Positions 1 to 9,003 of a DNA stretch of 64,000 nucleotides are shown one piece after another (position 1 is the first letter of the stretch; each line of letters starts with the position of its first letter). Origin of the DNA: CAXMMR01 sp963692975 (GTDB taxonomy: Bacteria > Pseudomonadota > Alphaproteobacteria > Acetobacterales > Acetobacteraceae); NCBI GenBank assembly GCA_963692975.2, contig CAXMMR010000032.1, positions 71,185 through 135,184 on the forward strand. The letters are read 5' to 3'. The notes beneath the pieces are model-generated. The model was given only the letters and a program-made list of their open reading frames with translations. It was not told where the DNA came from and did no database searches. The position numbers and the translations under genes were made by a program.

Positions 1-1962
1 CGCGGCCATCGGCACCCCCAGGCCCGCGAGTAGCGCCAGCGCATCAGCCTTGGCGGCAAACGGGTCGAGCACGCTCATCGGCACCGACCAGTGCCGCGGC
101 GTCCGCCCGGTGCGCAGCGCCGCCGCAACCAAAACCTGCCCCGCCTCGCCCCAGCCTGGCCCGACCTCGAACAGTGCCGCGTCGACCAACCCGCGCGCGG
201 CATTGCGCGCGGCCGCCTGTGCCAGCGTCGCCAGCGGCGTCGGCCGAAGCTGGTCGAGGTCGGCGGCGATCGGGTTCAGCAGTCGGGTCGCGGCGGTCGC
301 CTCGCCGAACCGCTCCGCCGTCGCCTGGTCGAGAAAGCTGAAGGTCACGCATTCGGCAAACCCCCGCGCCGCCAGCCCGCGTCGCGCCAGCGCCGTCCGC
401 CCCTGCCGCGGGCTGAGCGTCGCCTCCGGCACCGCACCCAGCGCCGGCAGCGACATCGGCGCGATCCGGTCCAGCCCTGCGATCCGCAGCACCTCCTCCA
501 GCAGGTCGCACTCCGGCTCGATCAGCACCGCGCCCTCAAGCGCACCGTCCGCACGCGCCGCGTCCAGCGCGCCATGCTGATCGAGCGGCAATCCCGGCGC
601 GACGTCATTGCGCCAGGACGGCACGGCGACGACGACCCGCTCGGCATCGCGATGCAGCGCCGCGAAGCCAAGCCGCTCCAGGATCCCCGTCGCCTCGTCC
701 GCCCCGACATCCGAGCCGCCCAACCCGGCAATCCGCTCGAAGCGCAAACTCGCCTGACGCTGCCAGGCCGGCTCGGCGCCGGCGCCGACCACCCGGCTCG
801 CCTCGCCGCCGCACAGCTCGATGATCAGCGCCGTCGCCGCATCGAGGGCGGCCGGCAGCAGGGCAGGGTCAACGCCGCGCTCGAAGCGGGCGCGAGCATC
901 GGAATTGATCTGCAGGCGCCGGCCGGTCAGCGCGATCGCGACGGGATCGAACAATGCACACTCGATGAACACGCTGGTCGTCGCCTCGGTGGCGCCGGTC
1001 GCCTCGCCGCCGATCACTCCCGCCAGCGACTGCACGCCGGCCGCGTCGGCGATCACGCAATCCTCCGGCCCGACGGTGACGTCGCGGCCATTCAGCGCGC
1101 GGAACGTCTCGCCAGCACCGGCACGCACGCTTAGCGCGCCGCCAGCGACGCGTCCGGCGTCAAACACATGCAGCGGCCGCCCCAGGTCGAGGGTGAAGAA
1201 GTTGGTGACGTCGACCAGCGCGCTGATCGGCTTCTGCCCGACCGAGATCAGGCGCCGCTGCAGCCAGTCCGGCGAGGGCCCGTTGCGCAGCCCGCGCACC
1301 GTCCGCCCCAGCACCCAGGGGCAGGCGGACCCCATCTCGATCGACCAGCGAACCGGGCTGTCGAACGAGCCGGCAACCGGCGCAGGCGCCCAGGCGCGCA
1401 GGGTGCCGAGCCCAGCCGCCGCCAGGTCCCGCGCCACGCCCCGAACCGACAGCGCGTCGCCCCGGTTCGGCGTGACGCCGATCTCGATCACCGGGTCGGC
1501 GAGCCCCGCATAGGCGGCGTAAGGCACGCCCACCGGCGCCCCCGCCGGCAGCTCGACGATGCCGTCATGGTCCTCGCCGAGCCCCATCTCGCGCAGCGAC
1601 AGCAGCATTCCCGCACTGACCACGCCACGTATCTCGCCCGTCTTCAGCGTCGCCCCGGTCGCCGGAATGACGCTGCCCGGCGGCGCGAACACCACGTGCA
1701 GCCCGGTGCGCGCGTTCGGTGCCCCGCACACCACCGAGACCGGCTCGCCGTCCCCGATATCCACCCGGCAAGCCCGCAGCCGATCGGCATTCGGATGCGG
1801 CAGCGCCTCCACGATGCGCGCCGTGCGGAACGCCGCCAGCGCCGCCGCCCGGTCCTCCACCCCCTCCACCTCGAGCCCGATCGCGCTCAGCGTGTCGGTG
1901 ATCGCCGCCAGCGACGCCTCGGTCTCCAAGTGGCTCCGCAGCCAGGACAGGGTGAACTTCAC
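1..1962 (-). CDS. pheT: Phenylalanine--tRNA ligase beta subunit (C-terminal part cut by window edge)
   Basis: Beta chain of the alpha2-beta2 enzyme that charges tRNA-Phe. The minus-strand frame is open from a GTG at 1962 to base 1 (654 codons; the family is about 800 residues), so the C-terminus lies outside the window. The N-terminus reads VKFTLSWLRSHLE. It is followed by an EMAP/OB-type tRNA-binding domain (about residues 38-150, with ALPHPNADRLRACRVD and SVVCGAPNAR), then the B3/B4 editing region and the B5 domain (LTGRRLQINSDARARFERGVD). The GTG overlaps the pheS stop as GTGA (1959-1962), indicating translational coupling. The start is chosen because it gives the family N-terminus and this overlap. 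Confidence 0.95.
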   Translation of the reverse strand, partial: MKFTLSWLRSHLETEASLAAITDTLSAIGLEVEGVEDRAAALAAFRTARIVEALPHPNADRLRACRVDIGDGEPVSVVCGAPNARTGLHVVFAPPGSVIPATGATLKTGEIRGVVSAGMLLSLREMGLGEDHDGIVELPAGAPVGVPYAAYAGLADPVIEIGVTPNRGDALSVRGVARDLAAAGLGTLRAWAPAPVAGSFDSPVRWSIEMGSACPWVLGRTVRGLRNGPSPDWLQRRLISVGQKPISALVDVTNFFTLDLGRPLHVFDAGRVAGGALSVRAGAGETFRALNGRDVTVGPEDCVIADAAGVQSLAGVIGGEATGATEATTSVFIECALFDPVAIALTGRRLQINSDARARFERGVDPALLPAALDAATALIIELCGGEASRVVGAGAEPAWQRQASLRFERIAGLGGSDVGADEATGILERLGFAALHRDAERVVVAVPSWRNDVAPGLPLDQHGALDAARADGALEGAVLIEPECDLLEEVLRIAGLDRIAPMSLPALGAVPEATLSPRQGRTALARRGLAARGFAECVTFSFLDQATAERFGEATAATRLLNPIAADLDQLRPTPLATLAQAAARNAARGLVDAALFEVGPGWGEAGQVLVAAALRTGRTPRHWSVPMSVLDPFAAKADALALLAGLGVPMAA

Positions 1963-3032
1963 CCGCCCACGCCCTCATGCAGCGCCGCCGAGGCCAGCGC
2001 CGAAAACCCGTAATGCCGCAGCCAGCGCAGGTCGCTCTCGTAGAACGGTCGCAAATCGGCGATCCCATGCTTGAGCATGGTCACCCGCTCCACCCCCATG
2101 CCGAAGGCAAACCCCTGCCACTCGCGCGGGTCGATGCCGCAATTGGCCAGCACCTTGGGGTGCACCATGCCGGAGCCGAGGATCTCCAGCCAATCCGAGC
2201 CGGCGCCGAGCTCGCCGGTCCGCCGGCTCCAGCCGATATCGACCTCCATCGAGGGCTCGGTGAACGGAAAGTAGCTGGCCCGAAAGCGCACCGGCAGCGT
2301 CGCAATGCCGAAAAAGGCGCGCAGGAAGTCGATTAGGCACCCCTTCAGGTGCCCGAGCGTGATCGCCCGGTCGATCACCAGCCCCTCGCACTGGTGGAAC
2401 ATCGGGCTGTGCGTCGCGTCATGGTCGGCCCGATACGTCCGGCCAGGCACGATCACCCGAAACGGCGGCGTCCGCTCCAGCATCGTGCGCACCTGCACCG
2501 GCGAGGTGTGGGTGCGCAGCACCCGCGCGGTGTTCGAGCCGGGCGCCGGAGGCAGATAGAACGTGTCGTGATCCGCCCGCGCCGGATGGTGCCCAGGGAT
2601 GTTGAGCGCAGCGAAATTGTGCCAGTCGCTCTCCAGGTCCGGGCCTTCGGCAATGCCGAACCCCATCGCCCCGAAGATCGCGTGCATTTCCTCCAGGGTG
2701 CGGCTGATCGGATGGATTGAGCCGGCCGCCTCCGGCAGCGGCGGCAGCGTCACGTCAACGCGCTCGGTCGCGAGCCGCTGCTCCAGCGCCGCCGCCTCCA
2801 GCACCACCCGCCGCGCCTCGATGGCGGCGGCGAGCTGCTCCTTCAGCCGGTTCAGCGCCGCGCCGCGCTCCCGCCGCTGCTCCGGCGACGCGCGCCCCAA
2901 CTCCTTCAGCAAAGCCGTCAGGCTGCCGCTCTTGCCAAGCACCGAGACGCGCACCGCGTCCCAAGCGCGCAGGTCAAAGGCAGCGTCCAGCCTTGTCGCG
3001 GTCCCTGCGGCGAGCGCGTCTAGATCATCCAT
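1959..3032 (-). CDS. pheS: Phenylalanine--tRNA ligase alpha subunit
   Basis: Catalytic alpha chain of phenylalanyl-tRNA synthetase, 357 aa, normal length. The N-terminal helical part contains VRVSVLGKSGSLTALLKELG. The class II catalytic core follows, with HPISRTLEEMHAIFGAMGF, motif 2 around YRADHDATHSPMFHQCEGL, and motif 3 GFAFGMGVERVTMLKHG at about residues 307-323. It is co-transcribed with pheT through a 4-base overlap. Upstream lies a GC-hairpin repeat and then rplT-rpmI on the same strand, the common bacterial rpmI-rplT-pheST order; infC is not adjacent in this window. Confidence 0.97.
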   Translation of the reverse strand: MDDLDALAAGTATRLDAAFDLRAWDAVRVSVLGKSGSLTALLKELGRASPEQRRERGAALNRLKEQLAAAIEARRVVLEAAALEQRLATERVDVTLPPLPEAAGSIHPISRTLEEMHAIFGAMGFGIAEGPDLESDWHNFAALNIPGHHPARADHDTFYLPPAPGSNTARVLRTHTSPVQVRTMLERTPPFRVIVPGRTYRADHDATHSPMFHQCEGLVIDRAITLGHLKGCLIDFLRAFFGIATLPVRFRASYFPFTEPSMEVDIGWSRRTGELGAGSDWLEILGSGMVHPKVLANCGIDPREWQGFAFGMGVERVTMLKHGIADLRPFYESDLRWLRHYGFSALASAALHEGVGG

Positions 3033-3044
3033 TGGAGCGCCTTA

Positions 3045-3163
3045 AGGAAGGTCAGGGCTTTGCCCTGAACCCACCAAGGGCCCGAGGCCCTTGGATCCCA
3101 TGAATGGTTTGCAAAGGTGGCCGGCCTCGGTGGGTTCAAGAGGGCAAAAGCCCCAGGCCTGAC
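3045..3163. repeat. GC-hairpin intergenic repeat, copy 1 (short or diverged)
   Basis: Lies between the rplT stop and the pheS start. Stem-loops seen: TCAGGGCTTTGCCCTGA, AAGGGCCCGAGGCCCTT, and a distal arm ending GGGCAAAAGCCCCAGGCC that abuts the rplT stop. It belongs to the family described in the findings; the middle is shorter than in full copies. Confidence 0.75.
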
Positions 3164-3532
3164 TTACTCCGCCGCCGCGCCCATCGCCGCCTGCACCGCC
3201 TTCACAATCTCCGAGAATGCCGGCGCATCGTCGTAGGCAATCGCAGCCAGCACCTTGCGATCGATCACGATCCCGGCCTGGTTCAACCCATGGATGAACT
3301 TGCTATAGGTGATCCCATGCTCGCGGACCGCCGCGTTGATCCGCTGGATCCACAGCCCGCGGAACTCCCGCTTCTTCACCCGCCGGTCGCGATACGCATA
3401 TTGCAGCGACTTCTCGAGCCGCTCGATCGCAATCCGGTAGTTCGTCGACGACCGGCCGACAAAGCCCTTGGACTGCGCCAGAACCTTTTTGTGCCGGGCG
3501 TGTGTCGTCACACCCCGTTTGACGCGTGCCAT
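3164..3532 (-). CDS. rplT: 50S ribosomal protein L20
   Basis: Binds 23S rRNA early in 50S assembly. 122 aa, family length. It starts MARVKRGVTTHARHKK and contains RRVKKREFRGLWIQRIN, a hallmark of L20. The basic N-terminal tail and globular C-terminal half (YDDAPAFSEIVKAV) are both present. It follows rpmI with a 12-base gap, so the two form one operon. A repeat element begins at its stop codon. Confidence 0.98.
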   Translation of the reverse strand: MARVKRGVTTHARHKKVLAQSKGFVGRSSTNYRIAIERLEKSLQYAYRDRRVKKREFRGLWIQRINAAVREHGITYSKFIHGLNQAGIVIDRKVLAAIAYDDAPAFSEIVKAVQAAMGAAAE

Positions 3533-3544
3533 CTATGCCGCTCC

Positions 3545-3748
3545 CTACTCGAGGCCGTAAGGCGCCCACTGCTTGACGGTGATGCCGTCAGCGTGGGTCA
3601 GCACCTGGCTGCCGCGGTTGGAGCGAATGGCCTTCTGCGGCCGTGCGCTCAAATTATGACGCTTCTTGCCGGGCCCGGCGAGCACCTTGCCGGTGGCGGT
3701 AATCTTGAACCGCTTCTTCACCGACGATTTGGTCTTCAGCTTGGGCAT
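3545..3748 (-). CDS. rpmI: 50S ribosomal protein L35
   Basis: 67-aa basic ribosomal protein. It begins MPKLKTKSSVKKRFKITATG and continues GKKRHNLSARPQKAIRSNRG, the L35 signature. It is the first gene of the rpmI-rplT pair. The 150 bases upstream to the lipoprotein gene presumably hold the promoter; no specific box was identified. Confidence 0.97.
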   Translation of the reverse strand: MPKLKTKSSVKKRFKITATGKVLAGPGKKRHNLSARPQKAIRSNRGSQVLTHADGITVKQWAPYGLE

Positions 3749-3901
3749 TTCGATACTCCTTGCGCAGGCCCTGGCCGGTCCGAGACGGACGCGAGCTCAG
3801 GCGTCGCGGCCGGGCATGCCCATTCCAGGCCCGGACGCGCGATCAGGGGCGGGTGTATACGGGCCGAGGCCGCCGCCGGCAAGGGTCGGCCGCGATCCCC
3901 G

Positions 3902-5047
3902 CTACTGCTGCTGCATCGCCTGCAGCGACGACAAGCGGCTGCTCGCCCGCGGATCGCCGAGCTCGGCGCCGCGGCGATACCATGCCTCGGCGAGCTTCGG
4001 GTCCGGCTGCACCTCGCTCGCATGCATGTTGGCCAGAAACAGCGGATCATAGGTCTTGCCCACCGCGGTCGCCGCCGCCGCGTCGCCGCTCGCCGCCGCG
4101 CGCTCATAGAGCGGCCTTGCGGCGGCGATCCGGCCCTGCGCCAGCAGCTCGCCGGCCTGCTGCGCCGGCGAGCCCGAGCTCCGGCCGGCGGGCGCCAGGT
4201 CGATCGGCGCCTCGGGATCAAACGTCTGCGCCGCGGCCGGCTTGGCCGACGCCGCAGCGACCCGCGCCGGCGGGGCGGGTTCCGGCGCCGCCGCCGAGGC
4301 GGAGGCGGTAGGCGGCGCGGCCGGCGGGCTCGCGGCAGGCACGCTGGCAGCCGGCTTGCTGTCGGCAGGTACGCTGTCGACAGGCAGGGGCAAGCTCCCG
4401 CTCGCCAGCGGAGCCGCCGCCCCCTCCACGGCGGGGCGGCTTACCGCCCGGGACGCACGCAGCCGGGCGAGCAGCGCCGCAAAACGCGCCTGCCGCAAAT
4501 AATCCGCGTCCGGCGTCCCCTCCGCATCGGCGGCGTCCGACGGCGCCGGCGGCAGCGCGGCAGGACCGCGCGCCGGCGCCGCACTCGCGCGGGCATAAGC
4601 CACGCCCACGCCCGACGGCGTCGACACGCCGCCACGCCGCAACGCCAGGCCGTAGGCGCATCGGCCGCCCGACACCCTGCCGGCGAAGCGGTTCGCCGCC
4701 AGCCGCCCCTCAAGCTGAATGGAGCCGCGCCGGATATCGATGCGCCCGCCAGCGCCGATCGTGCCGTCGATCATCCCGTTGGCGGAATCGCTGTAGCGCA
4801 GCGCACCGTGCGACACGTTGAGCACGCCGGTGTCAGGCGGGCAGGCGCCGCTCTGGGCGATCAGCGTGGTCTCGCCGGCATACCGTCCGGCTTCGATGCC
4901 GCCGGGCTGACGGACGGGCGCGGCGCCGGCCGCCGCTTCGTCGCCGCTCTCGCCCAGAGTGTAGCGATCGAACACGCCATCCGCCCCGGCGCAGCCCGCC
5001 AGCATCAAGCCCGTCATCGCCAGCACCAGGGTCGCCGCGTGTCGCAC
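3902..5047 (-). CDS. Lipoprotein with C-terminal Sel1/TPR-like repeats
   Basis: 381 aa. The N-terminus has a charged start, a hydrophobic run and a lipobox ending LAGC (Cys about 19), so it is likely lipidated and exported. Residues about 30-150 look like a small secreted beta-rich domain (GGIEAGRYAGETTLIAQSGA, VSGGRCAYGLALRRGG). A long Ala/Pro-rich linker follows (about 170-285). The last about 90 residues hold Sel1-like repeats (ARPLYERAAASGDAAAATAV, AEAWYRRGAELGDPRASSRL), which usually mediate protein-protein contacts. No enzyme motif was recognised. It lies upstream of rpmI on the same strand and divergent from dapF. Confidence 0.7.
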   Translation of the reverse strand: MRHAATLVLAMTGLMLAGCAGADGVFDRYTLGESGDEAAAGAAPVRQPGGIEAGRYAGETTLIAQSGACPPDTGVLNVSHGALRYSDSANGMIDGTIGAGGRIDIRRGSIQLEGRLAANRFAGRVSGGRCAYGLALRRGGVSTPSGVGVAYARASAAPARGPAALPPAPSDAADAEGTPDADYLRQARFAALLARLRASRAVSRPAVEGAAAPLASGSLPLPVDSVPADSKPAASVPAASPPAAPPTASASAAAPEPAPPARVAAASAKPAAAQTFDPEAPIDLAPAGRSSGSPAQQAGELLAQGRIAAARPLYERAAASGDAAAATAVGKTYDPLFLANMHASEVQPDPKLAEAWYRRGAELGDPRASSRLSSLQAMQQQ

Positions 5048-5193
5048 CCGTCAACCTCCAAAAAATGCGCACGCCACGTCTCGCGCCGGTCCACCTATCA
5101 CTGCCAGCCCGCCGTACAGGTTTCAATCCGGCCGCAGGCGAGTGCGCACGCCGTCGCCTTTCGCCACCGCCACGTCGGCCATATAACCCGCCC

Positions 5194-6000
5194 ATGCTGA
5201 CCCGCTTCGCCAAGATGCACGGCGCCGGAAACGACTTCGTCATCCTCGATGGTCGGACGGCGGCGCTCCCGCCCTTGACCCCGCGCCGCGCCGCAGCGCT
5301 CGCCGACCGCCGTCGCGGCATAGGCTGCGACCAGCTGATCAGCCTTGAGCCCGCTTGCGGCGGCGAGGCCGCAATGATGCGCATCCACAACCCCGACGGC
5401 AGCGAGGCCGGCGCCTGCGGCAACGCCACGCGCTGCGTCGCCGCCCTGCTCGGCGCCATCGGCCCGATCCAATTGCGCACCCGCGCCGGCTTGCTGCAGG
5501 CCGAGGCGCTCGGCAACGGCCAGGTCCGCGTCGGCATGGGCCGCCCCGGCCTCGCCTGGCAGGACGTCCCGCTCGTCCGCGCCGCCGACACGCTGCACCT
5601 GCCGCTCGTTGGCGACCCGGCCGGGCTCTCGATGGGCAATCCGCACGCCACCTGGTTCGTCGACGACGTGGACGTCGTCGAGCGTCAAGGCGCCGCCGCG
5701 GAGCTCGACCCGCTCTTCGCCGACCGCGTCAACGCCGGCTTCGCCCAGGTGCTGGCGCCCGACCGCATCCGCCTGCGCGTCTGGGAACGTGGCGCCGGCC
5801 TCACCCTGGCCTGCGGCTCAGGCGCCTGCGCCGCGCTGGTCAACGCCCACCGCCGCGGCCTTGCCGGCCGGCAGGCCACACTCGTGCTCGACGGCGGCGA
5901 GCTGCTGATCGAATGGCGCGCCGACGACATGGTTTGGATGACCGGCCCGACCGTCACCGCGTTCACCGGCGAGCTGGACCTCGCGGACTATCCGGCATGA
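5194..6000 (+). CDS. dapF: Diaminopimelate epimerase
   Basis: Interconverts LL- and meso-diaminopimelate for lysine and peptidoglycan synthesis, using two cysteines as acid and base. 268 aa. Both active-site segments are present: GACGNATRC (about residue 75) and TLACGSGACAA (about residue 210). The N-terminus MLTRFAKMHGAGNDFVILDG is canonical, which fixes the start at 5194; the frame is open 43 codons further upstream but has no DapF similarity there. A small ORF follows 43 bases after the stop. Confidence 0.96.
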   Translation: MLTRFAKMHGAGNDFVILDGRTAALPPLTPRRAAALADRRRGIGCDQLISLEPACGGEAAMMRIHNPDGSEAGACGNATRCVAALLGAIGPIQLRTRAGLLQAEALGNGQVRVGMGRPGLAWQDVPLVRAADTLHLPLVGDPAGLSMGNPHATWFVDDVDVVERQGAAAELDPLFADRVNAGFAQVLAPDRIRLRVWERGAGLTLACGSGACAALVNAHRRGLAGRQATLVLDGGELLIEWRADDMVWMTGPTVTAFTGELDLADYPA

Positions 6001-6043
6001 GCGCCCGCCCCATCTATGGCCTCCACCCAGCGGAGGCACGCCC

Positions 6044-6223
6044 ATGTCGGACACCAATTCAGGCCACGCCTCGGAGCGCACCACCGGCAACGAGCCCGTC
6101 GACGGCCTCGATCCCGGCGGCACCCACCCGACCCATCCCGGCAAGCCGGGCCCGAACGGTAAGCGCGTCGTCGAGGAGCACGTCGAGACGGGCGACCAGC
6201 ACGACGTACCCGACCGCGCCTAG
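6044..6223 (+). CDS. Small hydrophilic protein, 59 aa, unknown function
   Basis: The ATG at 6044 is preceded by CGGAGG at 6031-6036, a good ribosome-binding site with normal spacing. The product is acidic and polar, rich in Gly/Pro/His (PGGTHPTHPGKPGPNGK), with no membrane segment or signal peptide, so probably cytoplasmic and disordered. It lies between dapF and ftsY on the same strand. Support is the ribosome-binding site and a clean ORF only; function unknown. Confidence 0.5.
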   Translation: MSDTNSGHASERTTGNEPVDGLDPGGTHPTHPGKPGPNGKRVVEEHVETGDQHDVPDRA

Positions 6224-6240
6224 ACGGCAGTGGAGACAGG

Positions 6241-6417
6241 GAAGGGCAGGGACTTTGCCCCTGCACCCCTTCGTCACGCGAAGGCGTGCTTCGCACGACG
6301 GCGGAGCCTCTAGAATCCATCCCTCAAGAAATGGGGTCTGGGGCCTGGGGCCCCAGCGTCGGGACCCATCGCACACGTGCGATGGGCGCCCGGTTCAGGG
6401 CAGAGACCTGACCTTTC
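6241..6417. repeat. GC-hairpin intergenic repeat, copy 2
   Basis: Full-architecture copy between the 59-aa ORF and ftsY: an outer arm GGGCAGGGACTTTGCCCC, an internal GGCGGAGCCTCTAGAATCCAT, the GGTCTGGGGCCTGGGGCCCC hairpin, and a closing arm ending CAGGGCAGAGACCTGACC. An extra hairpin (CCCATCGCACACGTGCGATGG) is inserted near 6364-6385. Confidence 0.75.
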
Positions 6418-6439
6418 GGCTCGGCATGATGACAGACTG

Positions 6440-7360
6440 ATGGCCGGCTTCTTCTCCCGCCTCAAGCAGGGCCTCTCCCGCAGCACCCAGAAGCTCACCG
6501 GCGGGCTGGCCACCGGCTTCACCCGCCGCAAGCTCGACGACGCCGCCCTCGAGGAGCTCGAGGACCTGCTGATCGGCGCCGACCTCGGCCCCGCCGTCGC
6601 CTCCCGCGTCATCGCCGAGTTCCGCCGCACCCGCTTTGGCCGCGACGTCACCGACGAGGAGGTCCGCACCGCCCTCTCCGGCGAGATCGCCGCCATCCTC
6701 GAGCCCGTCGCCAAGCCGCTCGTGATCGACCCCGCGCACCGCCCCCACGTCGTCCTCGTCGTCGGCGTCAACGGCACCGGCAAGACCACCACCATCGGCA
6801 AGCTCGCGCTCGACTACGTAGAGCGAGGCCTGCACCCCATCCTGGTCGCCGGCGACACCTTCCGCGCCGCCGCCGTCGAGCAGCTGCAGGTCTGGGGCGA
6901 GCGCACCGGCGCCCGCGTGATCAGCGGCAAGCCGGAGGCGGACGCCGCCGGCCTCGCCTACGACGCCCTGGTCCAGGCCGGCGCGGCGAACGCCGACATC
7001 CTGCTCATCGACACCGCCGGCCGCCTGCACAACAAGGCGGCGCTGATGGAGGAGCTGCGCAAGATGATCCGGGTGCTGCGCAAGGCCGACCCGTCGGCGC
7101 CGCACTCCGTGCTGCTGGTGCTCGACGCCACCACCGGCCAGAACGCGGTCAACCAGGTGCGCGTGTTCCGCGAGATGGTGGACGTCACCGGCCTCATCGT
7201 CACCAAGCTCGACGGCTCGGCCCGCGGCGGCATTGTCGTCGCCCTCGCCGAGGCGTTCGCCATCCCCGTGCACGCCGTCGGCGTCGGCGAACAAGCCGGC
7301 GACCTCAGACCGTTCGAGGCGCTTGATTTCGCGCGTGGGCTGATGGGGTCAAGCGAGTAA
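6440..7360 (+). CDS. ftsY: Signal recognition particle receptor FtsY
   Basis: SRP-receptor GTPase that docks ribosome-nascent chain complexes at the membrane for co-translational insertion. 306 aa, essentially only the NG domain: N bundle (about 1-95), then the G domain with G1 GVNGTGKTTTIGKLA, AGDTFRAAAVEQLQVW, DTAGRLHNKAALMEEL and TKLDGSARGG. The long acidic A domain of E. coli FtsY is missing. The start MAGFFSRLKQGLSRSTQKL at 6440 is chosen because the upstream 21 codons are repeat-derived. The gene ends directly at an A/T-rich hairpin repeat. Confidence 0.96.
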   Translation: MAGFFSRLKQGLSRSTQKLTGGLATGFTRRKLDDAALEELEDLLIGADLGPAVASRVIAEFRRTRFGRDVTDEEVRTALSGEIAAILEPVAKPLVIDPAHRPHVVLVVGVNGTGKTTTIGKLALDYVERGLHPILVAGDTFRAAAVEQLQVWGERTGARVISGKPEADAAGLAYDALVQAGAANADILLIDTAGRLHNKAALMEELRKMIRVLRKADPSAPHSVLLVLDATTGQNAVNQVRVFREMVDVTGLIVTKLDGSARGGIVVALAEAFAIPVHAVGVGEQAGDLRPFEALDFARGLMGSSE

Positions 7361-7475
7361 GCAAGCGCTTCTTTTTTGAAAAAAAGAAGCAAAAAACTTT
7401 TATTCCTAAGACAGTCGGGCCAGGTCATCTTAACGGATAGAAGTTTTTTGGTTCTTTTTTTCAAAAAAGAACCGC
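7361..7475. repeat. A/T-rich hairpin repeat, copy A (about 115 bp)
   Basis: Fills the whole gap between the convergent stops of ftsY and gmk. Left arm GCTTCTTTTTT pairs with AAAAAAGAAGC; right arm GGTTCTTTTTTTC pairs with AAAAAAGAACC; each is followed on its inner side by AAAAACTTT/AAGTTTTTT. The two arms are inverted relative to each other around a short centre. Such hairpins could terminate transcription from both sides. Confidence 0.85.
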
Positions 7476-8123
7476 TTACTTCAACCCCGCAACAAACCCC
7501 TCCATCGCCACCTGCCGAGCCCTGGCCAGTCGCGATGCCCGCAGGATCGCCGCGACGTCGGCGATCGCCTGCTCCAGCGCGTCGTTCACCAGCACGTAGT
7601 CGAACTCCCGCCAATGGCTGATCTCGGTGCGCGCGGCCGACATCCGGCGGCTGATCTCGTCCGACCCATCGGTGTTGCGTCCGCTGAGCCGGCCGGCCAG
7701 CGCGTCGAGCGACGGCGGCAGCACGAACACCCCCACCGTGTCGGCCGGCAGCGCGGCGCGTAGCTGCTGATAGCCCTGCCAGTCGATGTCGAACACCACG
7801 TCCCGCCCGGCCGTCAGCGCCGCTTCGACCGGCCGGCGCAGCGTGCCGTAGGATCGTCCAAAGACGTGCGCATGCTCGAGCAGCTCGCCGTCGGCGATCA
7901 TCCGGGCGAAGGTCTCGGCGTCCCGGAACAGGTAGTGCACCCCCTCCTGCTCGCCCGGCCGCGGCGGCCGCGTCGTCACGCTGATCGAGAGCGACAGCGC
8001 CGGCTCCTGTGCGAGCAGCGCGCGCGTGATCGTGCTCTTGCCGGCGCCCGACGGTGCGGCCACGACCAGGCACAGGCCCCGTCTTGTCGGAAGCGCGCTC
8101 GGCGAGGACGGCTCACTCGACAT
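7476..8123 (-). CDS. gmk: Guanylate kinase
   Basis: Phosphorylates GMP to GDP with ATP. 215 aa, family length. P-loop APSGAGKSTITRALLA near residue 25; GMP-binding segment TTRPPRPGEQEGVHYLF; then FDIDWQGYQQL and the C-terminal helical region EISRRMSAARTEISHW. The gene overlaps the 3' end of yicC by 11 bases, consistent with a yicC-gmk operon. Confidence 0.96.
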   Translation of the reverse strand: MSSEPSSPSALPTRRGLCLVVAAPSGAGKSTITRALLAQEPALSLSISVTTRPPRPGEQEGVHYLFRDAETFARMIADGELLEHAHVFGRSYGTLRRPVEAALTAGRDVVFDIDWQGYQQLRAALPADTVGVFVLPPSLDALAGRLSGRNTDGSDEISRRMSAARTEISHWREFDYVLVNDALEQAIADVAAILRASRLARARQVAMEGFVAGLK

Positions 8124-9003
8124 TCTGCACCTGCTCGCGCATCTGCTCGATCACCGCCTTGAGCCGCAGCCCGAGCGCGGTCAGCGGGATCGACGCCGAC
8201 TTGGCGCACAGCGTGTTGCACTCGCGCACGAACTCCTGGACCAGGAAGTCGAGCCGCCGGCCGATTGCGGCGCCCTCCGCCAGCAGGGCGCGCGCCGCGG
8301 CGATGTGGCTGCCCAGCCGGTCGAGCTCCTCGCGCACGTCCGAGCGGCTGGCCAGCAGCGCCACCTCTTGCGCAATGCGCTCCTCCGGCAGCCCGGGCGC
8401 CGTCTCCAGCAGGGCCGCGACGGCCTCCAGCATGCGGGCGCGTTGGGCCTGCGGCTGCAGCACCGCCTCGTCGCCCGCCTCGGCGCACAGCGCCGCGACC
8501 TGGTCAACCTGCCCCGACAGCACCTGGCCAAGCCGGCCGCCCTCGGCCTGGCGCGCCGCCGCAAGCGCCTGCAGCGCCGTGGCAAAGCCGTCCGTTGCTG
8601 CGGCGCGCTGCGCCTCGCTCACGCCCTCCGCCTCGCCTGTGGTCGCCCGCAGCACGCCGGGCAGGGCGAGCAGCAGCTCGGCGCGTGGCGGCGGCGCGCC
8701 TGGAATGCGCGCGGCGGTGTCGACCGCCAGCCGCAGCAGCGCGTCGAGCATCGGCTGGTCGACGCCGAACTGGCGCGTCTCCTCGCGCCGCACGGTCAGC
8801 ACGGCGCCCACATTGCCGCGGCTGAGCACGCCCGCGGCCGCCTCACGCAGCCGCGGCTCGAGCGCGTCAAAGCCGTGCGGCAGGCGAAGCTTGAGGTCGA
8901 GACCGCGCCCGTTGACCGAGCGCAGCTCCCAGGCCCAGGACAGCCCGTCCGCCAGGCCGCTGGTGCGGGCAAACCCGGTCATCGAGGCGATCGTCTGGCT
9001 CAT
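8113..9003 (-). CDS. yicC: YicC-family endoribonuclease
   Basis: 296 aa, family length. The N-terminal YicC domain begins IASMTGFARTSG and contains WELRSVNGRGLDLKLRLP. The C-terminal DUF1732 part contains GRRLDFLVQEFVRECNTLCAKS and ends LRLKAVIEQMREQVQNVE. Members of this family have been characterised as endoribonucleases. The association with gmk directly downstream (overlapping) is widely conserved. A perfect dyad lies about 155 bases upstream of the start. Confidence 0.93.
   Translation of the reverse strand: MSQTIASMTGFARTSGLADGLSWAWELRSVNGRGLDLKLRLPHGFDALEPRLREAAAGVLSRGNVGAVLTVRREETRQFGVDQPMLDALLRLAVDTAARIPGAPPPRAELLLALPGVLRATTGEAEGVSEAQRAAATDGFATALQALAAARQAEGGRLGQVLSGQVDQVAALCAEAGDEAVLQPQAQRARMLEAVAALLETAPGLPEERIAQEVALLASRSDVREELDRLGSHIAAARALLAEGAAIGRRLDFLVQEFVRECNTLCAKSASIPLTALGLRLKAVIEQMREQVQNVE

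Noticed and set aside
3104..5200. 698-codon plus-strand open frame
   Set aside because: Covers rplT, rpmI and the lipoprotein gene in antisense; no start signal and extreme Arg content.
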